Source of the DNA: UBA525 sp964589765
Lineage (GTDB): Archaea; Nanobdellota; Nanobdellia; Woesearchaeales; UBA525
DNA length: 14,577 bases
Direction: 5' to 3'
Assembly (NCBI GenBank): GCA_964589765.1
Contig: CAZPUM010000028.1
Location: 1-14,577, forward strand
The position numbers and the translations under genes were made by a program. Positions 1 to 6,362 of the stretch are shown piece after piece. The notes beneath the pieces are model-generated. The model worked only from the letters and a program-made list of their open reading frames with translations, did no database searches and had not been told where the DNA came from. Numbering within the stretch: position 1 is the first letter of the stretch; every line of letters begins with the position of its first letter.

Positions 1-213
1 ACTGTAACTCTTTATCCAGTGAGTGAGGTCTATACTACAGACCAAGCAATATGTATCAAGAGAACGCACGACGAACAGACAAGACTTTACTGCGGAACCT
101 GTTCGTGCGGTTCATACGGTCCTGCCCCAGGAAATATCCTAAGATCTGAAGCGGAATCCACAGTTACGTGTACATTCACTGATAACGGCTCAGAAATAAA
201 AGCTACCTGCTAG
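1..213 (+). CDS. C-terminal end of a cysteine-rich, probably exported protein (cut by window edge)
   Basis: The frame is open from the first base and gives 70 residues before a TAG stop, so this is the tail of a gene that starts outside the window. A GTG at position 19 could be read as a start, but it has no ribosome binding site and the frame continues upstream, so I treat it as internal. The visible part has six cysteines, including a CGTCSCG cluster and a C-terminal Cys, and many Ser/Thr. Such a composition suits a disulfide-bonded protein outside the membrane. It is convergent with the pilin on the other strand: the two TAG stops share the palindrome CTAG. I do not recognise a family. An adhesin or pilus-related surface protein is only a guess from location. 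Confidence 0.6.
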   Translation, partial: TVTLYPVSEVYTTDQAICIKRTHDEQTRLYCGTCSCGSYGPAPGNILRSEAESTVTCTFTDNGSEIKATC

Positions 214-680
214 TTCTCGACAACGCCTTGCAAGAAACCGGTTGCTATATGTGAAAGAGAATCACCCGCGTATCTATATTCAATCGTAAAGTTGCCAACA
301 AACCTGTCAAGCTTGTTCAGAGAAGCACAGTGGCCAGAATCCCAGTGGATTACCCCTGCTGAGAAACTTGCTGAAGGAGCGACTGAACCATAGGGCATTA
401 CTTCTGCTGAAGCAACGCAGTTCTTTCCGTCACTCGTTGAAAAGTGAATGGTCGTATCAATAATATCGTTACCACCATTGTTAACAATCTCCACCCTAAC
501 TCCATCCGTTTTTATGAAATGTTGTTTACACATAAACGGTGGTTCAAGAACACAGGCACTTGGAACTGTGTTTTGCGGTGAAAGAACACCAAAGAAAGCC
601 AGAGCCCCTATGAGAACAACTATGGCAAGTATTGCCCAGCCATATGTCATCAAGAATTCCAAAGCTGCCTGTCCTTTCAT
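210..680 (-). CDS. Type IV pilin-like protein, class III signal peptide (pilin paralog 1)
   Basis: This is a 156-residue pilin precursor. The N-terminus MKG/QAALEF followed by a hydrophobic run LMTYGWAILAIVVLIGALAFF is a class III signal: cleavage is expected after Gly3 by a PibD/EppA-type prepilin peptidase, leaving Gln at +1 and Glu at +5. The hydrophobic helix would pack in the fibre core, with the rest outside the cell. The head domain has Cys residues near PSAC, FMCK, KNC and GHC that match the neighbour's, suggesting two conserved disulfides, and one N-glycosylation sequon (NFT). I chose the ATG at 680 because GAGGT lies 5 bases before it; a TTG four codons upstream is in frame but lacks this spacing. 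It follows pilin paralog 2 after 47 bases containing a T7 tract. Very likely a structural pilin. Confidence 0.88.
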   Translation of the reverse strand: MKGQAALEFLMTYGWAILAIVVLIGALAFFGVLSPQNTVPSACVLEPPFMCKQHFIKTDGVRVEIVNNGGNDIIDTTIHFSTSDGKNCVASAEVMPYGSVAPSASFSAGVIHWDSGHCASLNKLDRFVGNFTIEYRYAGDSLSHIATGFLQGVVEN

Positions 681-700
681 TCGATACCTCAAATATTAGA

Positions 701-710
701 AATAAAAAAA
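701..710 (-). terminator. Oligo-T tract between the two pilin genes
   Basis: On the minus strand the sequence after pilin paralog 2 reads TTTTTTTATT with no strong hairpin. Archaeal RNA polymerase commonly terminates at such T runs. Because paralog 1 has no obvious promoter of its own, the tract may be a leaky terminator that lowers its expression relative to paralog 2. The termination role is inferred. Confidence 0.4.
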
Positions 711-727
711 GAAAGTGTTGTTGAAAT

Positions 728-1198
728 TTAAATTTCAACTCTTGTCTGGATGCTGCCAGTGCTTGTGTGGTTGAAGTCCTCACCTGAGAACTGGTAGATA
801 ATCGTAAAGTTTCCACTCCATCTATCTCCAGTTGCGAGTCCTGCACACCCTGTACCTGCCCAGTCAATAATGCTTCCTCCTAGTGGAGCACCATTAGCTA
901 CCTGGACATCAAGTACATCCGTTGTAGTTGTACACGGACTTCCCTGATTGTCAGAGAGGTACCAGTACGCACTAACTACATCCTTTCCTCCGTTGTTCTG
1001 GATTTCAACACTGACGTCAGTACTGTCTACCAGGAACTGATTACAACTGAACGGTGGGTTCGCCACACACTTGTTTGGGAGGAACCTGTCCGGGGACAGG
1101 ACTCCGAAGTATGCAAGCGCACCGATAGCTGCGAGTACGACCAGGATGGCCCAACCGTACGTCATCAGAAATTCCATTGCTGCTTGTCCTTTTCTCAT
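728..1198 (-). CDS. Type IV pilin-like protein, class III signal peptide (pilin paralog 2)
   Basis: This 156-residue pilin precursor has exactly the length of its downstream neighbour and the same plan. It starts MRKG/QAAMEF, then LMTYGWAILVVLAAIGALAYFGVLSP; prepilin peptidase should cut after Gly4, leaving Glu at +5. The head keeps the four cysteines (NKC, FSCN, SPC, TGC), the VEIQNNGGKDV segment that parallels VEIVNNGGNDI in paralog 1, and a sequon in GNFT. I prefer the ATG at 1198: GAGGTG lies 7 bases before it, whereas an ATG two codons upstream is only one base from that site. A clear TATA box and a T-rich terminator of the preceding operon separate it from the motor genes, so it probably has its own strong promoter and is a major subunit. 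Assignment as a pilin is firm; its share of the fibre is inferred. Confidence 0.9.
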   Translation of the reverse strand: MRKGQAAMEFLMTYGWAILVVLAAIGALAYFGVLSPDRFLPNKCVANPPFSCNQFLVDSTDVSVEIQNNGGKDVVSAYWYLSDNQGSPCTTTTDVLDVQVANGAPLGGSIIDWAGTGCAGLATGDRWSGNFTIIYQFSGEDFNHTSTGSIQTRVEI

Positions 1199-1248
1199 TA
1201 GCATTCACCTCACCAATTGGTGACTAGTATACAGATTTGGTTTATTCA

Positions 1249-1260
1249 CTTTATAAAGCT
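1249..1260 (-). promoter_or_regulatory. TATA box for the pilin pair
   Basis: Read on the minus strand, AGCTTTATAAAG is a strong archaeal TATA element with an A-rich stretch just upstream that could act as BRE. Initiation about 26 bases downstream would give a leader of roughly 30 bases carrying the GAGGTG site of pilin paralog 2. Confidence 0.65.
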
Positions 1261-1265
1261 TTTGA

Positions 1266-1279
1266 ATAAAACGAAAAAC
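1266..1279 (-). terminator. T-rich terminator after the motor operon
   Basis: The minus strand reads AGTTTTTCGTTTTATTC shortly after the stop of the second platform protein and just before the pilin TATA box. Two T runs with no hairpin are typical of archaeal intrinsic termination. It would isolate the motor operon from the pilin transcript. Confidence 0.5.
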
Positions 1280-1291
1280 TATCGTCGAGAA

Positions 1292-2722
1292 CTAAATTAT
1301 TCCTCCAAACATGCTGTGTAGGAAGGCAAAAGACAGAAAGTATATCGCCACTGAAATTGCCGAATAGACGGGAATGCTCTTAATTCCCTCAAGGACGTTG
1401 CCCCTCCTGATAATACTAACAATACTTGTGCTGAACCCCGCAGTCACTATAAGCATAACAACGCTAAACACCTTGAAATTACCTTCAATTGCAGGGTCTG
1501 CGGCTGCAAAAGAGAACAGCGACTGCGTCCCTGCCAGGTCAAGCGTTCCAGTTATCTTGATAATTATTGATAGTAGTTCTGTGGCAAGTGCGAACAAAAA
1601 GGGCGCAACAACAACCGCTGCGAACGTGATAAAGATGGCATAAGTCATTACGTTTGCAGCCATCTCTTTCTTCATGATTTTTATCTCTTCAATGTTAAGC
1701 GCGATTTTGTTCAGGAGTTCGGCCATCTCACCTCCTGCGTGTAAACCTTCTGTCAGAATACTTACAGAACGTTTTAGAAGAACACTATCGTACTTTTCTG
1801 AGAAATTTTTCAGACCCTTTTCAAGGTCCTCCCCCGACATAGTTGCTTTTGCAACCTCCTCCATCTCTTTGGCGAGGACACCGAACTGTGGCCTTATGCT
1901 ATACCATAGGGCCTTGTCTATAGGCATCCCCGCAGCTATGTTACTGCTCGCCAACTGAAGGAAGTCAGGAAGAACCTCTTCCATCTCTCTAGTCCTGTTG
2001 TAAATCCTGTAGTCCAGGAAGAAATACAAAATTGCCTGTACTAAAAGCAGTCCTGCTCCAAACACAACAGTCCATAAGGCAGCCATGAAGAACAAGAACC
2101 TTGGCGTATCAACAAAACCCCACGAAACAACCTGGTAAAAAACTATTGCTGTGAGAACAAGAAATGTTATTATAGTTCCAACAAATATTTTTTTCTTGAC
2201 CTTCTCGGCCGAAACATACAAACCTGCCTTGTCAAGATACTGCTGTAAGGATTTTCTCTGAAGTTTTTTTCTATCTTTTTTCTTGAAAAGTTTAGCCTTC
2301 TTTTCAGCAGCAGCTGTTTTTTCAACAGCTAGTTTCTTAGCCTTCTCCTCTTCAACTTTGTCTTTTTTCTGAATCGTTTCTGAAGGCGCTTGAGTCTCTC
2401 TTTCCTCTTCCCGTTTAGCCATCTCTTTCTCTCTTGCGATTCTTTCTTTGAGAGACATATGTTTTTCTTTGAATTCGGGAATATCTTCTGGCTTTTCCTC
2501 TTTGGGCTCGACTTCTTTAGCGGGTTTCTCGTCCAAGTCTTCCTTTATCCAAAGAGCTTTGAAACGTTTACCAAACCCTTTTTTTTCTGAAACAACTTGC
2601 GTTTCAGAAAGCAACTCCTTCTTTTGTTCAGACTCATGTTTAGCCTTAATTTTTTCTGCCACCTCCTTAATCTTCGCCTCATCAAGTGGCGGCAGCGTTT
2701 TTTCTTTCTTGTTACGTTTCAT
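1292..2722 (-). CDS. FlaJ/TadC-type pilus platform membrane protein with long charged N-terminal extension
   Basis: The 476-residue protein belongs to the type II secretion F / FlaJ / TadC family, which forms the membrane platform that the assembly ATPase works on. Residues 1-165 are a cytoplasmic Lys/Glu/Ala-rich stretch, probably helical or disordered, unusual for the family. Membrane segments follow near 179-198 and 209-236. The cytoplasmic F domain (about 245-350) carries the expected pattern: EEVLPDFLQLASSNIAAGMP, then the LTEGLHAGGEMAELL motif. Further membrane segments lie near 357-386, 417-438 and 449-472. The start ATG overlaps the previous gene's TGA by four bases (ATGA), so translation is probably coupled. 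It is the last gene of the motor operon. Two different F proteins side by side fit Tad-like (TadB/TadC) arrangements. Family call is solid; partner choice is inferred. Confidence 0.87.
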   Translation of the reverse strand: MKRNKKEKTLPPLDEAKIKEVAEKIKAKHESEQKKELLSETQVVSEKKGFGKRFKALWIKEDLDEKPAKEVEPKEEKPEDIPEFKEKHMSLKERIAREKEMAKREEERETQAPSETIQKKDKVEEEKAKKLAVEKTAAAEKKAKLFKKKDRKKLQRKSLQQYLDKAGLYVSAEKVKKKIFVGTIITFLVLTAIVFYQVVSWGFVDTPRFLFFMAALWTVVFGAGLLLVQAILYFFLDYRIYNRTREMEEVLPDFLQLASSNIAAGMPIDKALWYSIRPQFGVLAKEMEEVAKATMSGEDLEKGLKNFSEKYDSVLLKRSVSILTEGLHAGGEMAELLNKIALNIEEIKIMKKEMAANVMTYAIFITFAAVVVAPFLFALATELLSIIIKITGTLDLAGTQSLFSFAAADPAIEGNFKVFSVVMLIVTAGFSTSIVSIIRRGNVLEGIKSIPVYSAISVAIYFLSFAFLHSMFGGII

Positions 2723-3519
2723 AGGTCAACAGGGGGCCTCTGTGATTTAATCACACCAACAAACATGAATTGAATAACAATATTTACGAATATTAAAATG
2801 GAGAAAAATACGGCATCCAAATTAAACCCGATAAATGTAGACATAACAATTAGCATAATTGTACCAAGTGAAGGAATTATTACAGCCATCATCATGTAAA
2901 ACATCGCCAGAGGGTTCAGTTTTCTTCCATACTCTTTAACATCAATCTGCTGTTCTCTGACTATCTGGTCGAATACATTGTTTAACGCTTCAGAAACTTC
3001 GCTTCCAGTCTTAAGACTGTTTAAAATTTGCCAGAAGAACCTTCTCAAATCGTTGCTTGGAGCGAGAGTTACAGCCTCATTAAGAGCATCTTCAAAAGGG
3101 GTTCCCAAGTCAACCTTTTGAATCACCTCTCCAAAATATTTTCCAACAACATCATAGTTTTTAGACAGGTTTTGAAATGCCTGATAGATAGGAACACCTG
3201 ATTCAATCTCTATTATTAGAAATCTTCCTGCGAAAACAACCTCTTTGCTAATCTCTTTCTTGAGTTTGCTTATCTTACTTGTCGCATAGTTGTAGAAGTA
3301 AAAGAAAGAAACTAAATAGACTAGTGGAAAAAGCAGGAACATAAAAGGATTCTTTGTGAATAAGAAAGATATTCCTGAAAGTGCTATTGCTAGAATAAAG
3401 CTAAGGAAAAGGGTTCTTCTAATGTACTGCTCGGGCGTCTCTGATATTCTGGCCTGAAGAAGATTTAGTTTCAGACCAGGAAACTGTCTGGAAATCAGCC
3501 TAGGCAGAATTGTCGCCAT
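2719..3519 (-). CDS. FlaJ/TadC-type pilus platform membrane protein (first of two)
   Basis: The 266-residue protein has two N-terminal membrane segments (about residues 37-54 and 59-77), a cytoplasmic F domain with EVVFAGRFLIIEIESGVPIY and a second helical repeat ending in KTGSEVSEALNNVFDQIV, then two membrane segments near 195-226 and 231-255 containing MMMAVIIPSLG, which is typical of FlaJ/TadC C-termini. It should sit in the cytoplasmic membrane and couple ATPase motion to pilin insertion. I chose the ATG at 3519 because GGAGG lies 6 bases upstream; an adjacent ATG at 3522 has only 3 bases and a longer frame starts at 3549 without a site. The start lies inside the 3' end of the ATPase gene, overlapping it by 20 bases in another frame. 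It lacks the long charged extension of its partner. Confidence 0.88.
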   Translation of the reverse strand: MATILPRLISRQFPGLKLNLLQARISETPEQYIRRTLFLSFILAIALSGISFLFTKNPFMFLLFPLVYLVSFFYFYNYATSKISKLKKEISKEVVFAGRFLIIEIESGVPIYQAFQNLSKNYDVVGKYFGEVIQKVDLGTPFEDALNEAVTLAPSNDLRRFFWQILNSLKTGSEVSEALNNVFDQIVREQQIDVKEYGRKLNPLAMFYMMMAVIIPSLGTIMLIVMSTFIGFNLDAVFFSILIFVNIVIQFMFVGVIKSQRPPVDL

Positions 3520-5164
3520 CATTTTCCTCCAGCTTATGCTCAGATTCAAACGGTTTGTTCGCTCTTACATATTTCATGAGATGCTCTTTGTCAGTATAAT
3601 ACTCCGCGATAACAAGTCCAACAGTATCAACATCTGTGATGTCCTGTTTAATCATGTACTCTATCACCTTCTGTTTCTCTGCTATCTCTTTTCTGATTTG
3701 AGAGTCACTATACCCTGTGTAAAGCTTCAACTGTTGGAAGAACTGTTTACTTTTGTTTTTCTTTACCAGCCTATCTTTGTTGGTGTCATACTGAAGTATA
3801 ACATTCTGCTTACTATCAGCGGTTATCTCAGCAATCTGGAATGTCCTTCGGGTTCCTGTTCTTCTGTTTCTGAACTGAACTATTATTAGAGAGATTGCTG
3901 GAAGCATTATTGGCGGAACACTGATTGGGGGGTTTGTCAGACGGTCAATAGCCTCTTCTGCATTGTTAGCGTGGAAAGTGGCATAAACTGAGTGACCAGT
4001 ATGGATTGCTTCGAATAGTGTTTCTGCCTCAGTCTTTCTACGAACCTCTCCAACAATTATTCGGTCAGGACGCTGACGAAGACTGTTAACCAATAGGTCC
4101 TGCATACTGACTTGTCCTTTTCCTTCCGCGTTTGACAACCTTGTGTTCATAGGAACCCAATGAAGGAAACTTGGGAGTTGAATCTCTCTTGTGTCCTCAA
4201 TACTGATTATTCTCTGGTTTGGTGGAAAGAAGTTCACAAAACAGTTCATGGCGGAAGTTTTTCCGCTTGCGGTTCCACCCGCAATAATACAACTCATCTC
4301 GTAGTGCATAGCCATCCAAATCCATGCTGCGGCTTCCGCAGAGATTGTTCCCGTCTTAACAACACGCGTGATAGTCCATGGGTCACGGGAAAACTTACGG
4401 ATTGTGATTGTGTTACCGTGTGTACTAATCGGGAAAAGAGTGGCGTTCACACGGTCACCTTTGGAAAGACTTGCGTCCAGTAATGGCTCGAGTACTGTAA
4501 TCTGTCTACCGACCTTTCGTCCAATAATACTCGAGTAATGCTGAATCTGTTCCTCGTCTCTCATCAAGATATTTGTTTTTAGCCAACCATGATCTTTGTG
4601 GTAAATCCACACTGGCTCTGTAGAGTGGTTGATTACTATCTCTTCCAGCAGGGTGTCATCCATAAGAAGCTCGATGGTTCCTAGACCCAGAGCCTTTGCA
4701 ATAAGGTAAGATTTCAGAAACCCTCTCTCAACCTCATCCTGGTCAGGGAAGTATCTGTCTACAAGCGTGTTGATTGTGTCCTGGAACTTTTCCTCAACAA
4801 CCTCTGCCTTTTTCGTATCCTGAATATCTATGATTCCAAGATTTACCTTCTTGATTAGCTCTAAACGGATTCTTTCAAGAATAAACTCTGTAGTCCTGCT
4901 GATGCTGGCGATGGAAAGCTCATAGGTGGGAACGAACTCTCCTTTCTCCTTTCTTATAGTAATATTGATAGGTATGTTTTTTGACTGAAAATCGTACTTG
5001 TCAATTACTCCCCCTTCTCCTTTTTTCATATGCTCTTTTGGCATAATAGGGTTTTTGGAGGATTTTTTCTTTGATGACTCAGAAGATTTTTTTGTCTTCT
5101 TTACAGCCTTTTTTTGTCCTTTGGACCTTTTCTTAGAGCTCTTTTTTACAGAACGTGCCAACAC
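3500..5164 (-). CDS. Archaeal type IV pilus/secretion ATPase (FlaI/GspE/VirB11 family)
   Basis: About 554 residues. This is the hexameric ATPase that powers pilin assembly at the inner face of the membrane. Counting from the longer frame at 5170: a Lys/Ser-rich tail (residues 9-39), an N-terminal domain to about 270, then the motor core with Walker A GGTASGKTS (298-306), Asp box IISIEDTREIQL (321-332), Walker B region RPDRIIVGEVR (367-377) and His box with HTGHSVYATFHANN (390-403). All catalytic motifs are intact. The start is uncertain: GAGGTG overlaps a GTG at 5170, so GTG at 5164 (4 bases after GAGGT) or TTG at 5161 (7 bases) are more likely; I list 5164. It is first in the operon with two platform proteins, preceded by its own TATA box. 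Archaellum-specific FlaI partners (FlaH, FlaG, FlaF) are not seen, so a pilus role is favoured. Confidence 0.92.
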   Translation of the reverse strand: MLARSVKKSSKKRSKGQKKAVKKTKKSSESSKKKSSKNPIMPKEHMKKGEGGVIDKYDFQSKNIPINITIRKEKGEFVPTYELSIASISRTTEFILERIRLELIKKVNLGIIDIQDTKKAEVVEEKFQDTINTLVDRYFPDQDEVERGFLKSYLIAKALGLGTIELLMDDTLLEEIVINHSTEPVWIYHKDHGWLKTNILMRDEEQIQHYSSIIGRKVGRQITVLEPLLDASLSKGDRVNATLFPISTHGNTITIRKFSRDPWTITRVVKTGTISAEAAAWIWMAMHYEMSCIIAGGTASGKTSAMNCFVNFFPPNQRIISIEDTREIQLPSFLHWVPMNTRLSNAEGKGQVSMQDLLVNSLRQRPDRIIVGEVRRKTEAETLFEAIHTGHSVYATFHANNAEEAIDRLTNPPISVPPIMLPAISLIIVQFRNRRTGTRRTFQIAEITADSKQNVILQYDTNKDRLVKKNKSKQFFQQLKLYTGYSDSQIRKEIAEKQKVIEYMIKQDITDVDTVGLVIAEYYTDKEHLMKYVRANKPFESEHKLEENDGDNSA

Positions 5165-5197
5165 TCCCACCTCTTTAAAACATCACTGAGAAGACAG

Positions 5198-5205
5198 TAT
5201 TTAAA
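5198..5205 (-). promoter_or_regulatory. TATA box of the motor operon
   Basis: TTTAAATA on the minus strand. A start about 26 bases downstream falls near 5175, directly before the GAGGTG of the ATPase gene, giving a very short leader. Confidence 0.6.
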
Positions 5206-5226
5206 GGTTGCCGTCGAGCGATAGGG

Positions 5227-5236
5227 TTATATATAC
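5227..5236 (+). promoter_or_regulatory. TATA box of the MgtC-family gene
   Basis: TTATATATAC on the plus strand. Initiation about 26 bases downstream falls near 5257, exactly where GAGGTGA begins, so the predicted transcript starts with its ribosome binding site. It is divergent from the motor operon promoter about 25 bases away, so a bound regulator could affect both. Confidence 0.6.
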
Positions 5237-5267
5237 CGAGTTATGGAAATAAACCAGAGGTGAGAAT

Positions 5268-5765
5268 CTGTACTACACAGGGCCTGAAGTTGAATTGTTA
5301 ATCCCTTTACTCGTTGCGACACTCGCAGGAGCGCTCATAGGTGTTGAGAGAGAGATGCGTCACAAGGCCGCGGGAATAGGCACAAACATGCTTATTTGTG
5401 GAGGGGCTTGCCTTTTCGCAATCCTGAGTTTCAGGGTAGACCCCACCAGCCCAAGCAGAATTGCAAGTAACATTCTTACAGGAGTTGGGTTCATTGGTGC
5501 AGGACTGATTATCAAAACAAGCACAAACCCCAACACAGATGACCAGCACAGTATCCGAGGCCTCACTACTGCTGCAGGTATCTGGATGGCTGCTGCAGCA
5601 GGAATGGCATATGGTGCAAGTCACTATCTTCTTGGTGCTCTGGGCACAATTATTGCGATTATCTCACCTCGACTCCCCAGATGGTTTTATCAGAGGCACA
5701 TGCGAATTCAAGCCAAAAAAGATTTGGCCCAAGGCAACACAAGACTGCCTCGTATCAAGAAGTGA
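5268..5765 (+). CDS. MgtC/SapB family membrane protein, probable CTG start
   Basis: The 165-residue protein matches the MgtC/SapB membrane family: LIPLLVATLAGALIGVERE, then the conserved HKAAGIGTNMLICGGACLF segment, ILTGVGFIGAGLIIK, and GLTTAAGIWMAAAAGMAYG, with about four to five membrane segments and a short basic C-terminus. Family members are linked to growth at low magnesium and to membrane physiology; their biochemical activity is not settled. No ATG, GTG or TTG with a ribosome site opens the frame. A CTG at 5268 lies 6 bases after GAGGT and gives YYTGPEVELLIPLL, the right length for the family; the alternative TTG at 5295 has no site and trims the first membrane segment. It is the only complete gene on the plus strand. 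Its 3' end overlaps the facing phosphoesterase by 11 bases. Confidence 0.85.
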   Translation: MYYTGPEVELLIPLLVATLAGALIGVEREMRHKAAGIGTNMLICGGACLFAILSFRVDPTSPSRIASNILTGVGFIGAGLIIKTSTNPNTDDQHSIRGLTTAAGIWMAAAAGMAYGASHYLLGALGTIIAIISPRLPRWFYQRHMRIQAKKDLAQGNTRLPRIKK

Positions 5766-6327
5766 GTGAGAATTCCTTAAGGTTTCTCCACTCACCATTT
5801 TTTCTTGAAAGATAGAACTTGTCAATTTTCCACTCGAGACCTTTCAGAGGGTTGTCAGGAGCATCCTGAAGATTAAACCCGTCACCGTTCAGTTTTGCTA
5901 TGGTGATATGGGGACTCCAATGTAAACCATTGAAAGGACCTCCATAAATTTTAAACATTGCCCGTTTGGTTCCATCAACATCTGACAATTCAGGCATACT
6001 GACTGTCTTCCAATCAACATAATCCCTTCCAATTTCGGCAACATCGTAGTGAATCTTTTGGAAAGCGGACGTATTTTCTATCCTTACAACAAAACTGTTG
6101 CTACAAAACATATCTACGTCTCCCAGAGTTACAGTTAATGGCTTGGATTTAATTTTGTTTAACTGACCAATAATCTTGTCATCATCGTCAACACCACAAG
6201 TATGGAAAAGAGTACAATGATAGCCAATGGAAGGCAAAGCTGTCACTTTCGGAGTAATACTCCGCGCGTACCTTTCGAGAGTCTCTACAATCTCTGTTGG
6301 GGGTCTACAGTACACTAGGTACTTCAT
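5755..6327 (-). CDS. 2H phosphoesterase superfamily protein (2'-5' RNA ligase / cyclic phosphodiesterase type)
   Basis: The 190-residue protein has the two HxT motifs that define the 2H superfamily: HCTL at residues 37-40 and HITI at 140-143, about 100 residues apart, each followed by hydrophobic strand sequence. The two histidines form the catalytic pair that acts on 2',3'- or related cyclic phosphates of RNA or nucleotides. The second motif sits in GLHWSPHITIAKLNGDG and the C-terminus (LEWKIDKFYLSRKNGEW) looks like the closing strands of the fold. It should be cytoplasmic, with no signal or membrane segment. I chose the ATG at 6327; a TTG three codons upstream is possible. There is no ribosome binding site, but a TATA-like TTTAAAC lies about 30 bases upstream, so the message may be leaderless. 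Substrate unknown; no evident link to the pilus genes. Confidence 0.78.
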   Translation of the reverse strand: MKYLVYCRPPTEIVETLERYARSITPKVTALPSIGYHCTLFHTCGVDDDDKIIGQLNKIKSKPLTVTLGDVDMFCSNSFVVRIENTSAFQKIHYDVAEIGRDYVDWKTVSMPELSDVDGTKRAMFKIYGGPFNGLHWSPHITIAKLNGDGFNLQDAPDNPLKGLEWKIDKFYLSRKNGEWRNLKEFSLTS

Positions 6328-6353
6328 GTGTAACAACGTACCGTTAAAACTCA

Positions 6354-6360
6354 GTTTAAA
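6354..6360 (-). promoter_or_regulatory. TATA-like element of the 2H phosphoesterase gene
   Basis: TTTAAAC on the minus strand, centred 30 bases before the ATG, immediately after the stop of the upstream coiled-coil gene. The spacing fits a leaderless or nearly leaderless transcript. Confidence 0.4.
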
Positions 6361-6362
6361 GC

